This document shows positions 23,114 to 32,576 of a DNA stretch of 64,000 nt, in pieces. A program made the translations under genes and the position numbers. The stretch's first letter is position 1; every line of letters begins with the position of its first letter. Origin of the DNA: Dromaius novaehollandiae (lineage: Eukaryota; Chordata; Aves; Casuariiformes; Dromaiidae); contig NC_088117.1 of assembly GCF_036370855.1 (NCBI RefSeq), positions 2,356,001-2,420,000 on the forward strand, given 5' to 3'. The notes beneath the pieces are model-generated. The model worked only from the letters and a program-made list of their open reading frames with translations, made no database searches and was not told the DNA's origin.

Positions 23114-26100
23114 GCTGGCTCCCGGGGAAAAGCCGCTGTGCTCTGGAACATCCTCCGCTGCCAACGTTGAGTCCTACCAAAGAAAGGGGGGACAAAGCTC
23201 ATGAGCAGCCACGCAAGCTGAGAACGAAGCGGCAGCAAAGCTGCCGACCTCGAGAGCTCCAGAGAGGCCCAGGCTTCTCCTTGAGGGCTGAGAAAACCAC
23301 CCCCCCCCGGAGCCCTGTTGGCAAGGTGGCCGGGCAAAAGGCCCCCCTGCACACCTGCGGTGCTGGGCTTCCTGCAGATGGGCTTCCCCTGGGCAAGTGG
23401 GGCTCCTGGGCAAAGAGTGGCCATGGCCAGCGAGGGGAAGGGAGGCGTGGGGCAAAGGGGCAGGGTGGGAATGTTTTGTCTCTGCTGCTGCCGGAGCAGA
23501 GAGGGACGAGCCGTGGAAGAGGAGAGCTCTGGCAGGGCTTTGGAGAGCTCTTTGGTGGCTGGGGACAGTCTGGTGGTGCGTGGCCAGCAGGGCACAAGGG
23601 CAAGGCCCTGTTTCCCGCTCCGCTTGCCAAGGCAGGGAGCCACGCTTTGCCCCGCGCTTTGCACGAGCCCCTGCTGCCTGCCCCGCAGCCCTGGCAGGAG
23701 AAGAGCTGGCAGCTCAAAGCCACCCCAGCACCCCACGCACCCCCCACACTACCTGCCGCACTCGGAGCAGGCCCCGCCTCTGCGGCCGCCTCACAGGCGT
23801 GATGTAAGGGGAGTCACAGGGACGCCCCAGTGACATCACAGGACTCTCAGGGGCAGCAGCCGGCAGATCCCCCAACTGGGAAGCCCAACCCTGTGCTTGG
23901 GAAGTCCATCTGACAGGACGCTTCGCCCCTTTTCCCTCCTTTGGGCTCTTTGGCAGGGATGCTCTTGTTGCTTGGGAAGGAGCCTGAGCAGCGGCTGGCC
24001 TGCCTGGCAGTCTGCGCATGGCTTTCCGAGCTCCCAGGCCCCAGCCCCAGCCCCTCCCCGGCCTTCCGTTCCCAGCCCCAACAGCCTTGCTGTTGCTGGC
24101 AGGTTGCTAAGCGGCACCAGGCCTACCTGCACGGCCATCCCTGGCACTTTGGCCGCGATGGGGCCACCAGGCAGCGAGGCGTGCCCTCCAGGCCCTCCTG
24201 CCCGGCTGTGCTGGGAACAAGGGACCCTCCAGGCATGGGGTGTTGAGCGTGCCCAAAGGCACCGCGGGGCTCAGCTGGGGTCACTCGATGCTTGGCGGCA
24301 TTTCCCCAGCATCTCCTCCTGCACCTGGCTCCTGTATTGTCAGGGCTGTGCTCCTTGACAGGGGCTTTGGGCGCTTCATTTCAGGGACAGAGCACCGCCT
24401 GTGCTGAACACAAGCCCCTGGCGAGTAAATGAGAGCAGCCTTGGGGCCGGAGCAACGCAGCTGTCCCCAGCGCCCCAGATGCCAGGTCAGGCTGCTGCCC
24501 TGCCAACTCCACCCTGAGAAGTGCTGGCTGAGAGCTGACTGCCTGCTGAGCAGGAGCCCGGCATGCCAGCGGCTCCCCGGAAGGACCTGCCTGGCAGCAC
24601 CCAGAAAGCAACAGCAGGCAACACAGCCCCACGCCGAGCAGTGCCCTGCGATGGGAGCAGAAACTGAGTCCCCCGTCCTTCAGTGGGTGCCTCTGGGAAA
24701 CAAGCTCGCTCACTTTCTGCAGCTCCAGCTGGAGGCTGAAATGGTAGCCCCAGCTGGCTAGCACGGGGGGTGGGCAAGAGGTGGACTAGCAGCTCTCAGC
24801 AGCCCGCAGGCGGAAGAACATGAGTCTTTTAATAGAGAAAAAGCACCCAGAGAAACTGAGGGCACTTTCCCAAATACAGAGCTGAAGCACTGGGCTCCCC
24901 AGGCAGGGGCAGGCGGGCGGCTCTGCACGCTGGGCCTGTCCCCCCCAGCTCCAGCAGCCCCCACCCCCAGCCCCAGCGTAGCCCAGGCCATTTCTTCCCG
25001 GGTCCCCGCAGCATCGCTGTTGCTGGTTGTGCTTGCTGGTGTGTACGTACACACTATGGGCTGCACTTTAAGGTTTATTGACTGTTTAGGGATGTAAAAG
25101 GCAATCGCAGCTGAGGCCTATGGTGGAGTCTTCTCAGCTGTTCTGGCACTTTCCCTCATGAACCAGCGGTGAGCAGAGCTGCCGGTTCAAACCGGATCCG
25201 GCCGGACTGGCGGCGCGAGGGACAGGCACGTTCCATAGGAGGAAAGGTGTCGGTGTGCGACCTCGAGCGGACGTAGAAACGTCTGGAAGGAGTGAAGAAG
25301 CACCTGAAAAGCTTCGCTCCTGTTTCCTATGCAGAGATCATGCTGCTGATGCTCCTTGTCTGCGTTGTCACCATGTGCTGCCTGCTAGAGCACTACAGAA
25401 ACTAGAAAAGCAGTGGACAGAGCCCCAGGGACGAGCAAGTGCCCCTGCCAGGGCCCCGCCCGTGCTCCCAAGGCCATCAGAGAAAGCCGAGAAAGCAAGG
25501 CCCCTGGCTAAGAGGTCTGTGTCGTGCTCTCGGGGCTGTCGGCGAGGTCGGCCACGCGGGGAACGGCTTCGGCAGCTGGGCGCCAGTGGCCGTGGAGCCG
25601 TGCCGTGCCGCCTCAGCCGCGCAGCCACAGCCAGGTTGCTGAGGGCTTCGTGGGCCACAGCAAAGGCCGCTGGAGCTGGGGCAGCGCGGCGTTTGCGCTG
25701 GCCCTGCAGGGACAGGACCTGGCGCCTGCTTTCCCACGCCTTTCCCCCACGGAGCCGCGCTCCCAAGATGGCTGCCGGGAGACAGCTGCGGCACGTGGCA
25801 GCGCCGGCACCACGACTCCCCGCCGGGCAGTGTCCCCCCGTGCCGACGGACACCCGCCCGGCACCCCCCCGGGCGTCACAGCCTGCAAAGTGGGGAAAGT
25901 GCCTTTCCTGCCCCAGAGCAAGGCCTGTCTCCCCGCCCAGCCCCGCCCAGCCCCTCCCCGTGCCCCCCCAGCACGACGCAAACGCCCCTTCCAGCACGAG
26001 GAGATTGGCGCATGGAGGAGGTGGTTTATTTTCCACAAAAGCACGACTCGACCAGAGGCGAAGCACGGATTTGCCCCGGTGGCCAAAGGGCAAGCGCTGG

Positions 26101-26278
26101 GCAGCCTGGGTTTGCATCGCGTGCTCCCAGTCCCTGTGCGCAGGACGGCCGCAGGACCTCCGCTGCCATCGTCTGCCCGCTCGCTGCCTTTGCCAGGAGC
26201 GATCGCAGCTCTCCTGGCCTCCTCTCTGGTGTCACCGCTCGGTCCTCCCCGAGAAGGCCTGGCGTCCCCGACTCGGAG

Positions 26279-26815
26279 CTAGGAGCTCGCCTGTCGTCGT
26301 CGGTGGTCGCCCGAGCCCCGCTCCTCGGCCCTGACCCTCTGGAGGAAGGAGGCGTTGCCCCTTGGGGGCTGAGGCTGACGCTGGCCACCACGGTCCCGCC
26401 TCAGGGACCTGCTTCGCACCCTCTCGCGCGCCCCCGAGGGGCCACGGTCATAAAGGGGCACGGAGGAGCTGCTGTGCCGGCGAGCGGAAGACCGCTGCCG
26501 CTGCTGCCGCCTCCTTGCCAAAAGCCAGGCAGGAACTCTCCCTCGGGGCTGGCGTGCCCAAGAGCCCTGCCCGGAGCCTCCGACGCGGTACTCCTGCACG
26601 GCAGCGTCCCCTTGCATCCGGTGGAGGATGGCCTCAAAAGGCCGCCTGCAGAGTGGGCACTCCGCTTTGGTGGCAGACCACTCCCGGATGCAGCCGAAAC
26701 AGAACTCGTGCAGGCAAATGGCAAGGTAGGCAAGGTTTTCCACTGTGCCCAGGCAGATGGGGCACGTCTGCTCTCCAGAGGCATCCAGCGGCATTGTCCC
26801 GGGCACCTGGCTCAT
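26279..26815 (-). CDS. TOPORS-like RING-finger protein, array copy 8 (edge copy)
   Basis: Intact but the most divergent copy: Val50Ile next to the third zinc ligand and Arg132Ser in the basic tail. The zinc ligands are unchanged. The acceptor-side G-run reads gggagggg, so downstream offsets shift by one base. AATAAA at 26025-26030. This copy has its own, different first-exon and promoter segment (27456-27799). Confidence 0.75.
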   Translation of the reverse strand: MSQVPGTMPLDASGEQTCPICLGTVENLAYLAICLHEFCFGCIREWSATKAECPLCRRPFEAILHRMQGDAAVQEYRVGGSGQGSWARQPRGRVPAWLLARRRQQRQRSSARRHSSSSVPLYDRGPSGARERVRSRSLRRDRGGQRQPQPPRGNASFLQRVRAEERGSGDHRRRQASS

Positions 26816-27470
26816 GCTGGCTCCCGGGGAAAAGCCGCTGTGCTCTGGAACATCCTCCGCTGCCAACGTTGAGTCCTACCAAAGAAAGGGAGGGGACAAA
26901 GCTCATGAGCAGCCACGCAAGCTGAGAACGAAGCGGCAGCAAAGCTGCCGACCTCGAGAGCTCCAGAGAGGCCCAGGCTTCTCCTTGAGGGCTGAGAAAA
27001 CCACCCCCCCCGGAGCCCTGTTGGCAAGGTGGCCGGGCAAAAGGCCCCCCTGCACACCTGCGGTGCTGGGCTTCCTGCAGGTGGGCTTCCCCTGGGCAAG
27101 TGGGGCTCCTGGGCAAAGAGTGGCCGTGGCCAGCGAGGGGAAGGGAGGCGTGGGGCCAAGGGGCAGGGTGGGAATGTTTTGTCTCTGCTGCTGCCGGAGC
27201 AGAGAGGGACGAGCCGTGGAAGAGGAGAGCTCTGGCAGGGCTTTGGAGAGCTCTTTGGTGGCTGGGGACAGTCTGGTGGTGCGTGGCCGGCAGGGCACAA
27301 GGGCAAGGCCCTGTTTCCCGCTCCGCTTGCCAAGGCAGGGAGCCACGCTTTGCCCCGCGCTTTGCACGAGCCCCTGCTGCCTGCCCCGCAGCCCTGGCAG
27401 GAGAAGAGCTGGCAGCTCAAAGCCACCCCAGCACCCCACGCACCCCCCACACTACCTGCCGCACTCGGAG

Positions 27471-27727
27471 TGGCTCAGGTTACTAGCAAAAGCCTGTCCC
27501 TGCAGAGCCAGGAGCACCGCGTGAGCCTTCGGGGCTCTGCAACGCCCTGGCACCCGCTGCGCCCCCCTGGCCGCAGGACGTCAGCCCTGCGGGTTCTGCA
27601 GCCACCTCGTCAGCCAGGCAGAGCTGCTGCTGGCTGCTAAGCAAAGCCCTGGCCTAGAAGCCACAGCCCTGACGGGCCCTGGGCGCCTTGCGTGCCGCCT
27701 GGCCGCCAGCGCGGGGCAAAGTGAGCG
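27471..27727. other. 257-bp segment present only in the edge unit
   Basis: After 'gcactcggag' at 27461-27470 the sequence leaves the unit. It returns to unit-like sequence at 'gagcgggccccgcc' (27723 on), where other units read 'ggagcaggccccgcc'. Either the amplified units descend from one that lost this segment between short GAG repeats, or the edge unit gained it. It would lengthen the predicted first exon or promoter of the last RING copy. Confidence 0.6.
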
Positions 27728-27799
27728 GGCCCCGCCTCTGCGGCTGCCTCACAGGAGTGATGTAAAGGGAGTCACAGGGACGCCCCAGTGACATCACAA
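27728..27799 (-). promoter_or_regulatory. Diverged promoter block flanking the array
   Basis: About 72 bases match the candidate RING promoter (GC box, ATF-like and CRE-like sites) with a few substitutions. Homology to the array stops after 'acatcaca'. It is the outer boundary of array-related DNA. Confidence 0.4.
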
Positions 27800-30656
27800 G
27801 TCTGTTTGGTTGTATGACGTGATGGGTCTCAGGTGGCATGCTGAACAAAATTGTTTTGTGCACCTGATATATGGCATGTGGGCCTTGTTGCTCTGCATCT
27901 TCCCTGCTCTGCCTCCGTGGGGCATGTGGCAGCTGGAACTGGGTTTTGTGGGTGCTGGTGTTTGTTTGAGGAGTTCTGTGTTATTCAGGTCCCTGGTATA
28001 ACTTGGGAAAGTGGGACTTTGGTCTCGTGCCTGTGGGCCAGGGCTCTGCTTCTATGGCCCGGGCCCTGAACCTCTCTTTTACCCACCTGAATATGAGAGA
28101 GAGCCCCTGGTAGGGTTGGCTGGATGTTTCTGAACATCTGGGGCATGCTGTTAATTACAGTGTCAGCCTTCAGTTTACCTCAGAGGAGGCCCTTGCCTCA
28201 TCATTTTGGTAATCCCTTGGGATCTTCCCCTACAGATGGGCTGGCGTAAGGAGATTTTCCCAGGCACCTTTATCCGCATGGTCGGTTCTTTGTTCCCACA
28301 CGCTGGCCCTGCTGGCAGTGCCCTGTGCTGTCTCTGAGGTGGCAGGACAGCTGGCAGCAGCAGCAGCAGCAGCAGGTTTTGCAGCAGTTCAGGGATTCAA
28401 GGCGGATGTGTCCGGGAGGTTTCACCATGAGGCAATGAGCAGCCTGTGAGCAGGAGCCACGACGGGGCTCCTGTGTGGGCATGCAACTGGAAGGACATTA
28501 TGTTAATGCAGAGGAAGGTAGCAAACAATGGGGATGTTTGCAGGATTACTGCCTTGGCAGCTGGCAGCAGGCAGCTGGCTGCCTAGCAGCACTGCCAGAA
28601 GCCTGGAAAATCACCATTTTGAGAGGTGCTGGTATTCTAGTGATTTCAGACTGGCGCTGGCTCCCTGCTGCCAGCCCTGTTCCCACACACTGGCTTTTCC
28701 ATTAGCATCCCAGAATGGCAATACCCCATTCTTCCTGGTCCCCCTTCTAGATCCTAGCCTTTCCGGCTACTAGTTTCTCTGTCCCTTCCCTGTCCCTCCA
28801 CCTTTTACTGTTTGCAAACCCTGCAGCAGTGCTGGGGAGGCACTGATTCAGTGCAGAGCTCCCTGCCAGTTTTGCCAGAAGGTAGAGACAGGAGCAGGCA
28901 CACGGCACTCAAATAAACCACTTCGTGATTCAGTCTAGACTTTACTGAGCTCTTGCAAAAATTTGATATTAATGTTACATCAACATATAAAGTAGAATGG
29001 GCCCAATTTCTCAGCTGGAGCAAAATGAATTTGATGGAGCCACAGCAGTCAGTGGGACGATGCTCACAGACCTCAGATGCAGTCTGAAAATCCTGCCTGC
29101 AAAGAATGCTGATCCTTAGCAGAAGCCCCATCTGCTTGGCTGAGGTGAGGGGAAGGCAGGCAGTTCTTGCTGCTGGGGCTTGGTACGGCATTACAGGTGG
29201 GCTTTCCACCCTCACAGGAGGCAGGATTCGGTGTGGCCTGTGCACATGCTGCAGCTGCTCATCACCAGCCTGGTCGGTGCCAGATGCTTCCAGGGTGCTG
29301 GTGTCCCTGCACCCACTCACAGCTCCTGCATGGGAGGGTGCTAAGGGATGCTGATACATGGGCTGTTGTCTGGTGGGGGTGCCAGAGCACATATGCCTGG
29401 GGGAAGGAAGGTGTGAGGAAGAATGGCTTCAGCCAGCCTCATCTGGTTCCCTTCTCCTGAGCCAGGATCTGGTTTATCATGCCTCTGGGTTCAGGCAGAT
29501 GCAGCCAGCTGAGCTGGGGCAGCAGGGCTGCCACACAGGTTGCCATCAAGCTTGCACCACTGGTGAGTGTGGCAGGGAAGGCCCAGTGTGCTACAAGCAC
29601 CTATTGTGGTGTCCAAACACCAAAGACAGGTTGGGTGACCTCCATGAGGATGCCATGGCACTCAGCAAGCACCCAGCGAAGTCCAGGCAGCAGTATCTCT
29701 CCTTACATTGCTGGTGCTGGCAGCTATGGAGCTTTGCTTAAAGTCAATGCAACCATCCAGAGCCATTCTCCATGGAAATGTTCCTGGCCAGGAGAGCCAT
29801 GGTGTGCGAGCTATGTGCTGGGCATGGCCAGGCTGTGGGGATGTCCTGTGAGCAGCAGATGTGGGGAGCCAGGACCTTGGCTGACAACACATTAGGAGCT
29901 CCAAAGTACCATTTTTTAGCACAGGCGCATGGCCATGGGGGGAGCCAATGAGGGCTGCAGGACTGGAAACACTCCTGGGTCAAACAGACCCCACACAGGA
30001 GACGAATCATAGCCATGGGCTTTGTGCACAGGCTGATAGAAGGGAGGAACAGGAGTTTTTCTGCTGGCAATGAACAGAACACACATCTTCCAGTCCCTGT
30101 TGCAGACACAGTGGATCACTCGGCACAACAGGAACATATGCCTGGCCTATCACACCATGTGGACTGCTCCAGCCGCTCGGGGCCATGAACACATCACATG
30201 GGGGTCCCCAAGGGTGGTGCGAAATGTGGAGTGCAGGTCCAGCGGTCTGTGCCTGTGCTGAGAAGCACAAAGCCTGCAAAGTGAAACACTTGTTAGCAGT
30301 CTAGCACCATCTCTTCTGTGCTAACATGTGAGAGCAGGCACTATGTGCCTTTCAAAGTCCGTTCTTGCATGTAGCCAGTCAATGGCAATACTGATTAACA
30401 ACAGCACAGGTTGGAAGCAATTATCTCTATACAGTGAAATCCAAACTGTGTCCTGGTTCTGTGGTGCATTCTGGGGCATGAATATGTCAGCAGGTCTAGG
30501 AAGGGAGGGAGATATACAATGAAGTCACTGTGTACAGATGAAGGATGCTTTCCTCCCATATCACCCAGAAGAACCCATCAGTGTCCCTTGGAAAGGCAGT
30601 CCTGGCTGTGCCTTCCTACTGTGTTGGGCTAGGACTGATGGCCCCCAGGAAGAACG
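27800..30656 (-). other. GRIN1 3' UTR and spacer to the array
   Basis: This follows the GRIN1 stop codon (minus strand). No canonical minus-strand AATAAA or ATTAAA was found by eye; variants GATAAA (near 29472) and AGTAAA (near 28933 and 28803) occur. A short (GCA)n tract lies at 28354-28375. Around 28925-29070 the sequence resembles a degraded ancient amniote interspersed repeat. No convincing coding sequence was seen on either strand. Confidence 0.45.
28354..28375. repeat. (GCA)7 microsatellite
   Basis: About seven uninterrupted GCA units in noncoding DNA. Confidence 0.9.
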
Positions 30657-30725
30657 TCACACCACAGTGCTGACTGAGGGGTCGGAGAGGTTGAGCTGGC
30701 CAGTGATGTCGGTGGGATGATATTG
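30657..30725 (-). CDS. GRIN1: GRIN1 exon 22, C2' C-terminal cassette with stop
   Basis: After a TTGCAG acceptor the exon reads QYHPTDITGQLNLSDPSV and ends STVV before TGA, the 22-residue C2' ending. STVV is the PDZ-binding terminus that in mammals binds PSD-95 family proteins and speeds ER export. Mammals have Pro where this has Gln in TGQL. The acceptor used here is the one that in mammals is an alternative to C2. Confidence 0.95.
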   Translation of the reverse strand, partial: QYHPTDITGQLNLSDPSVSTVV

Positions 30726-32510
30726 CTGCAACACACAAATACACAGACAAGAAGAAAAAAAATGTTAGGCAGTTCTGGCACTTGCTCCTATGTCTATTTA
30801 CATCCCGTGTGTCCCTACAGGATATCACTCAGGGGTGATGCAACAGTCCAAAACCTGCTGCTGGCTGAGGTCCCCTTCCCAATGCAATCCAAGCTTGTGC
30901 AGAGGTCGTTGCAGACACTCTCCAAGCGCCCTACACCTGGACAGGGAGGAGGATGCACAGGAGCACGGCACAGCTTCTGTAGAAAGTGGCAGCCGTGTCG
31001 CCTGCTGAGTGAGCCTGTCTATGCTCTGGGAGAGCTACAAGACAGTCTGTGACTCATCAGCCCAGCCTCCAGTTGAACTTGTTTTTGGAGGGTCAGACTG
31101 GGTTTCAGCATCTGACTGGGTCCAGATCTAGCTCTGCTTTGAGGCCAGGGCCTTTCACCTCCTTGCTTGAATGACTCCACTTTGACTTTCCCTTCATGCA
31201 GGTGAGGAGACGTGCAGTGTGGTTTATTTGCAGTAAACTGGAAATTCACTTGGTAATGTGAAAATTCATCCTAAGTCTGTATAGAGATGTGGCCTGGATT
31301 TTTGTTTCTGCTCTCCTTACAGAGGGAGCCTTGGCAAACACTGCTTTGAAGAGACCTCGCCAACCACAGTCCCACCAGCAAGTAAAGTAGGGAGAGCAGA
31401 AACCCCCTTCAACTGGCAAGAAAAGAAGTTTTCCCTCCCCAGCCAGGGATTTAAAGCTGGGCAACTATTTTCTTCTTTCCTCCTTTCTTCCTTCCATATT
31501 TCCTTCCTTTTCCAGTTGCACTCTCCTGAATCTTAAGCATTGAGCTGGGCCTGCCCAGCCCTGCTCCAAGACCAGGTGGCATGGAGCATCATGCACTGCT
31601 TTCCAGGGGACCTAAAATGATGCCAGGTCCTGAGAGGGCCTCTTTTATGCTGCTGCGCAGACCCTCTCTGGTGACATTTTTTTGACCTTGCATCATGCTA
31701 CCTAGGAGGGTTGCCATTTTGCTGTGTCCCTGGAGGGGCTCTTTGCTGACAGGGCTTTACTCATGTCTTACATTGTCTGGTGGCAACTGTGGCCCCCATA
31801 GTGCTGCTGGTGGCTCTGGCACTGTGGCTACCCTGCATGGCTGTACACCCTAGCTCCTGGCTCAGGGAAATCTGGTGTCCCCCAGAGCACTGTGTGGGCT
31901 CCTCAGGGTTTCTCTGCTCTGCCCAGAGTGCTTTGTGCCTCACAAGGACCATGGCACCTCAGTGGGGGCTGCTGGGTGGGGGCCAGAGCCAGTGTGGTCC
32001 TGTCCCTCTGGTACGCATGCCAAGGGCATGTTGCCAATTGCTGACACTGAGGGAATATCTCATGGGATCAGCTCATCCACCCATTCATTTAGAAAAGAAA
32101 TTAATATTAAAATGGAGCCTCTAAGAAATTTCTTGTTGTTGCCTTTGTGGCTTTGCTGTTTGAAACGGTAACACCTTCACCATTGCCTGTTGGCACAGAA
32201 AATGGCTGGGGTGAACCCCAAATTGCTCTGTTGCCCTGGGCTGCTTTTTGTGACATTTTGTAGGTCCACCAAAAATGACCCTCTCGCAAAATGGGTGCAG
32301 CTGCCCCCTCTTTGCAAAAGTCTCAGCTGCTCCTTGCTCCCACAGAGGAGAAGAGATGGTTTAGAAAAGGGAGAGGTTGGGTGATTCGCTGGTGGAGAAG
32401 ATTTCAACCTTTGCTGAAGGAAGAACTTAAGATACAAAAGATAATGGGCAAAAAAAAAGATCCTTTGTTAAAAACCCTGCACTACTGTCCTGACGCAACA
32501 GGTAGAAGAT

Positions 32511-32511
32511 T

Positions 32512-32543
<32 letters not shown>

Positions 32544-32576
32544 CTGTGTGTCTGTGTGTGTGTGTCTGTGTGTGTA
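32511..32576. repeat. (TG)n microsatellite with interruptions
   Basis: TG repeats with scattered TC and TT interruptions. Confidence 0.95.

Larger units (their letters stand above)
13184..24889. repeat. Higher-order repeat block, copy 2
   Basis: Second copy of the A-B-C trimer. All type-specific bases of copy 1 recur at +11,106: the A-type A near 16195, the B-type G near 18298, the B-type G near 21180, and the C-type cluster from about 21536 to 24236. No difference from copy 1 was seen until 24890. The two blocks overlap in coordinates because the identity extends slightly beyond one period. Confidence 0.85.
1..27470. repeat. Macrosatellite-like tandem array, 3,702-bp unit, about 7.4 copies
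   Basis: The sequence at 1 recurs at 3704 and then every 3,702 bases up to about 27,470 (the first interval is 3,703 because of one extra C in a C-run near 1090). All units are in the same orientation and differ at only a handful of scattered bases, so identity between units is very high. The unit is GC-rich with many CpGs. Each unit contains one RING-finger gene on the minus strand. A 3.7-kb GC-rich coding tandem unit is comparable in kind to human macrosatellites such as D4Z4 (DUX4) and RS447 (USP17); that comparison is inference from layout. The array continues past the left edge, so the full copy number is unknown. Confidence 0.97.
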
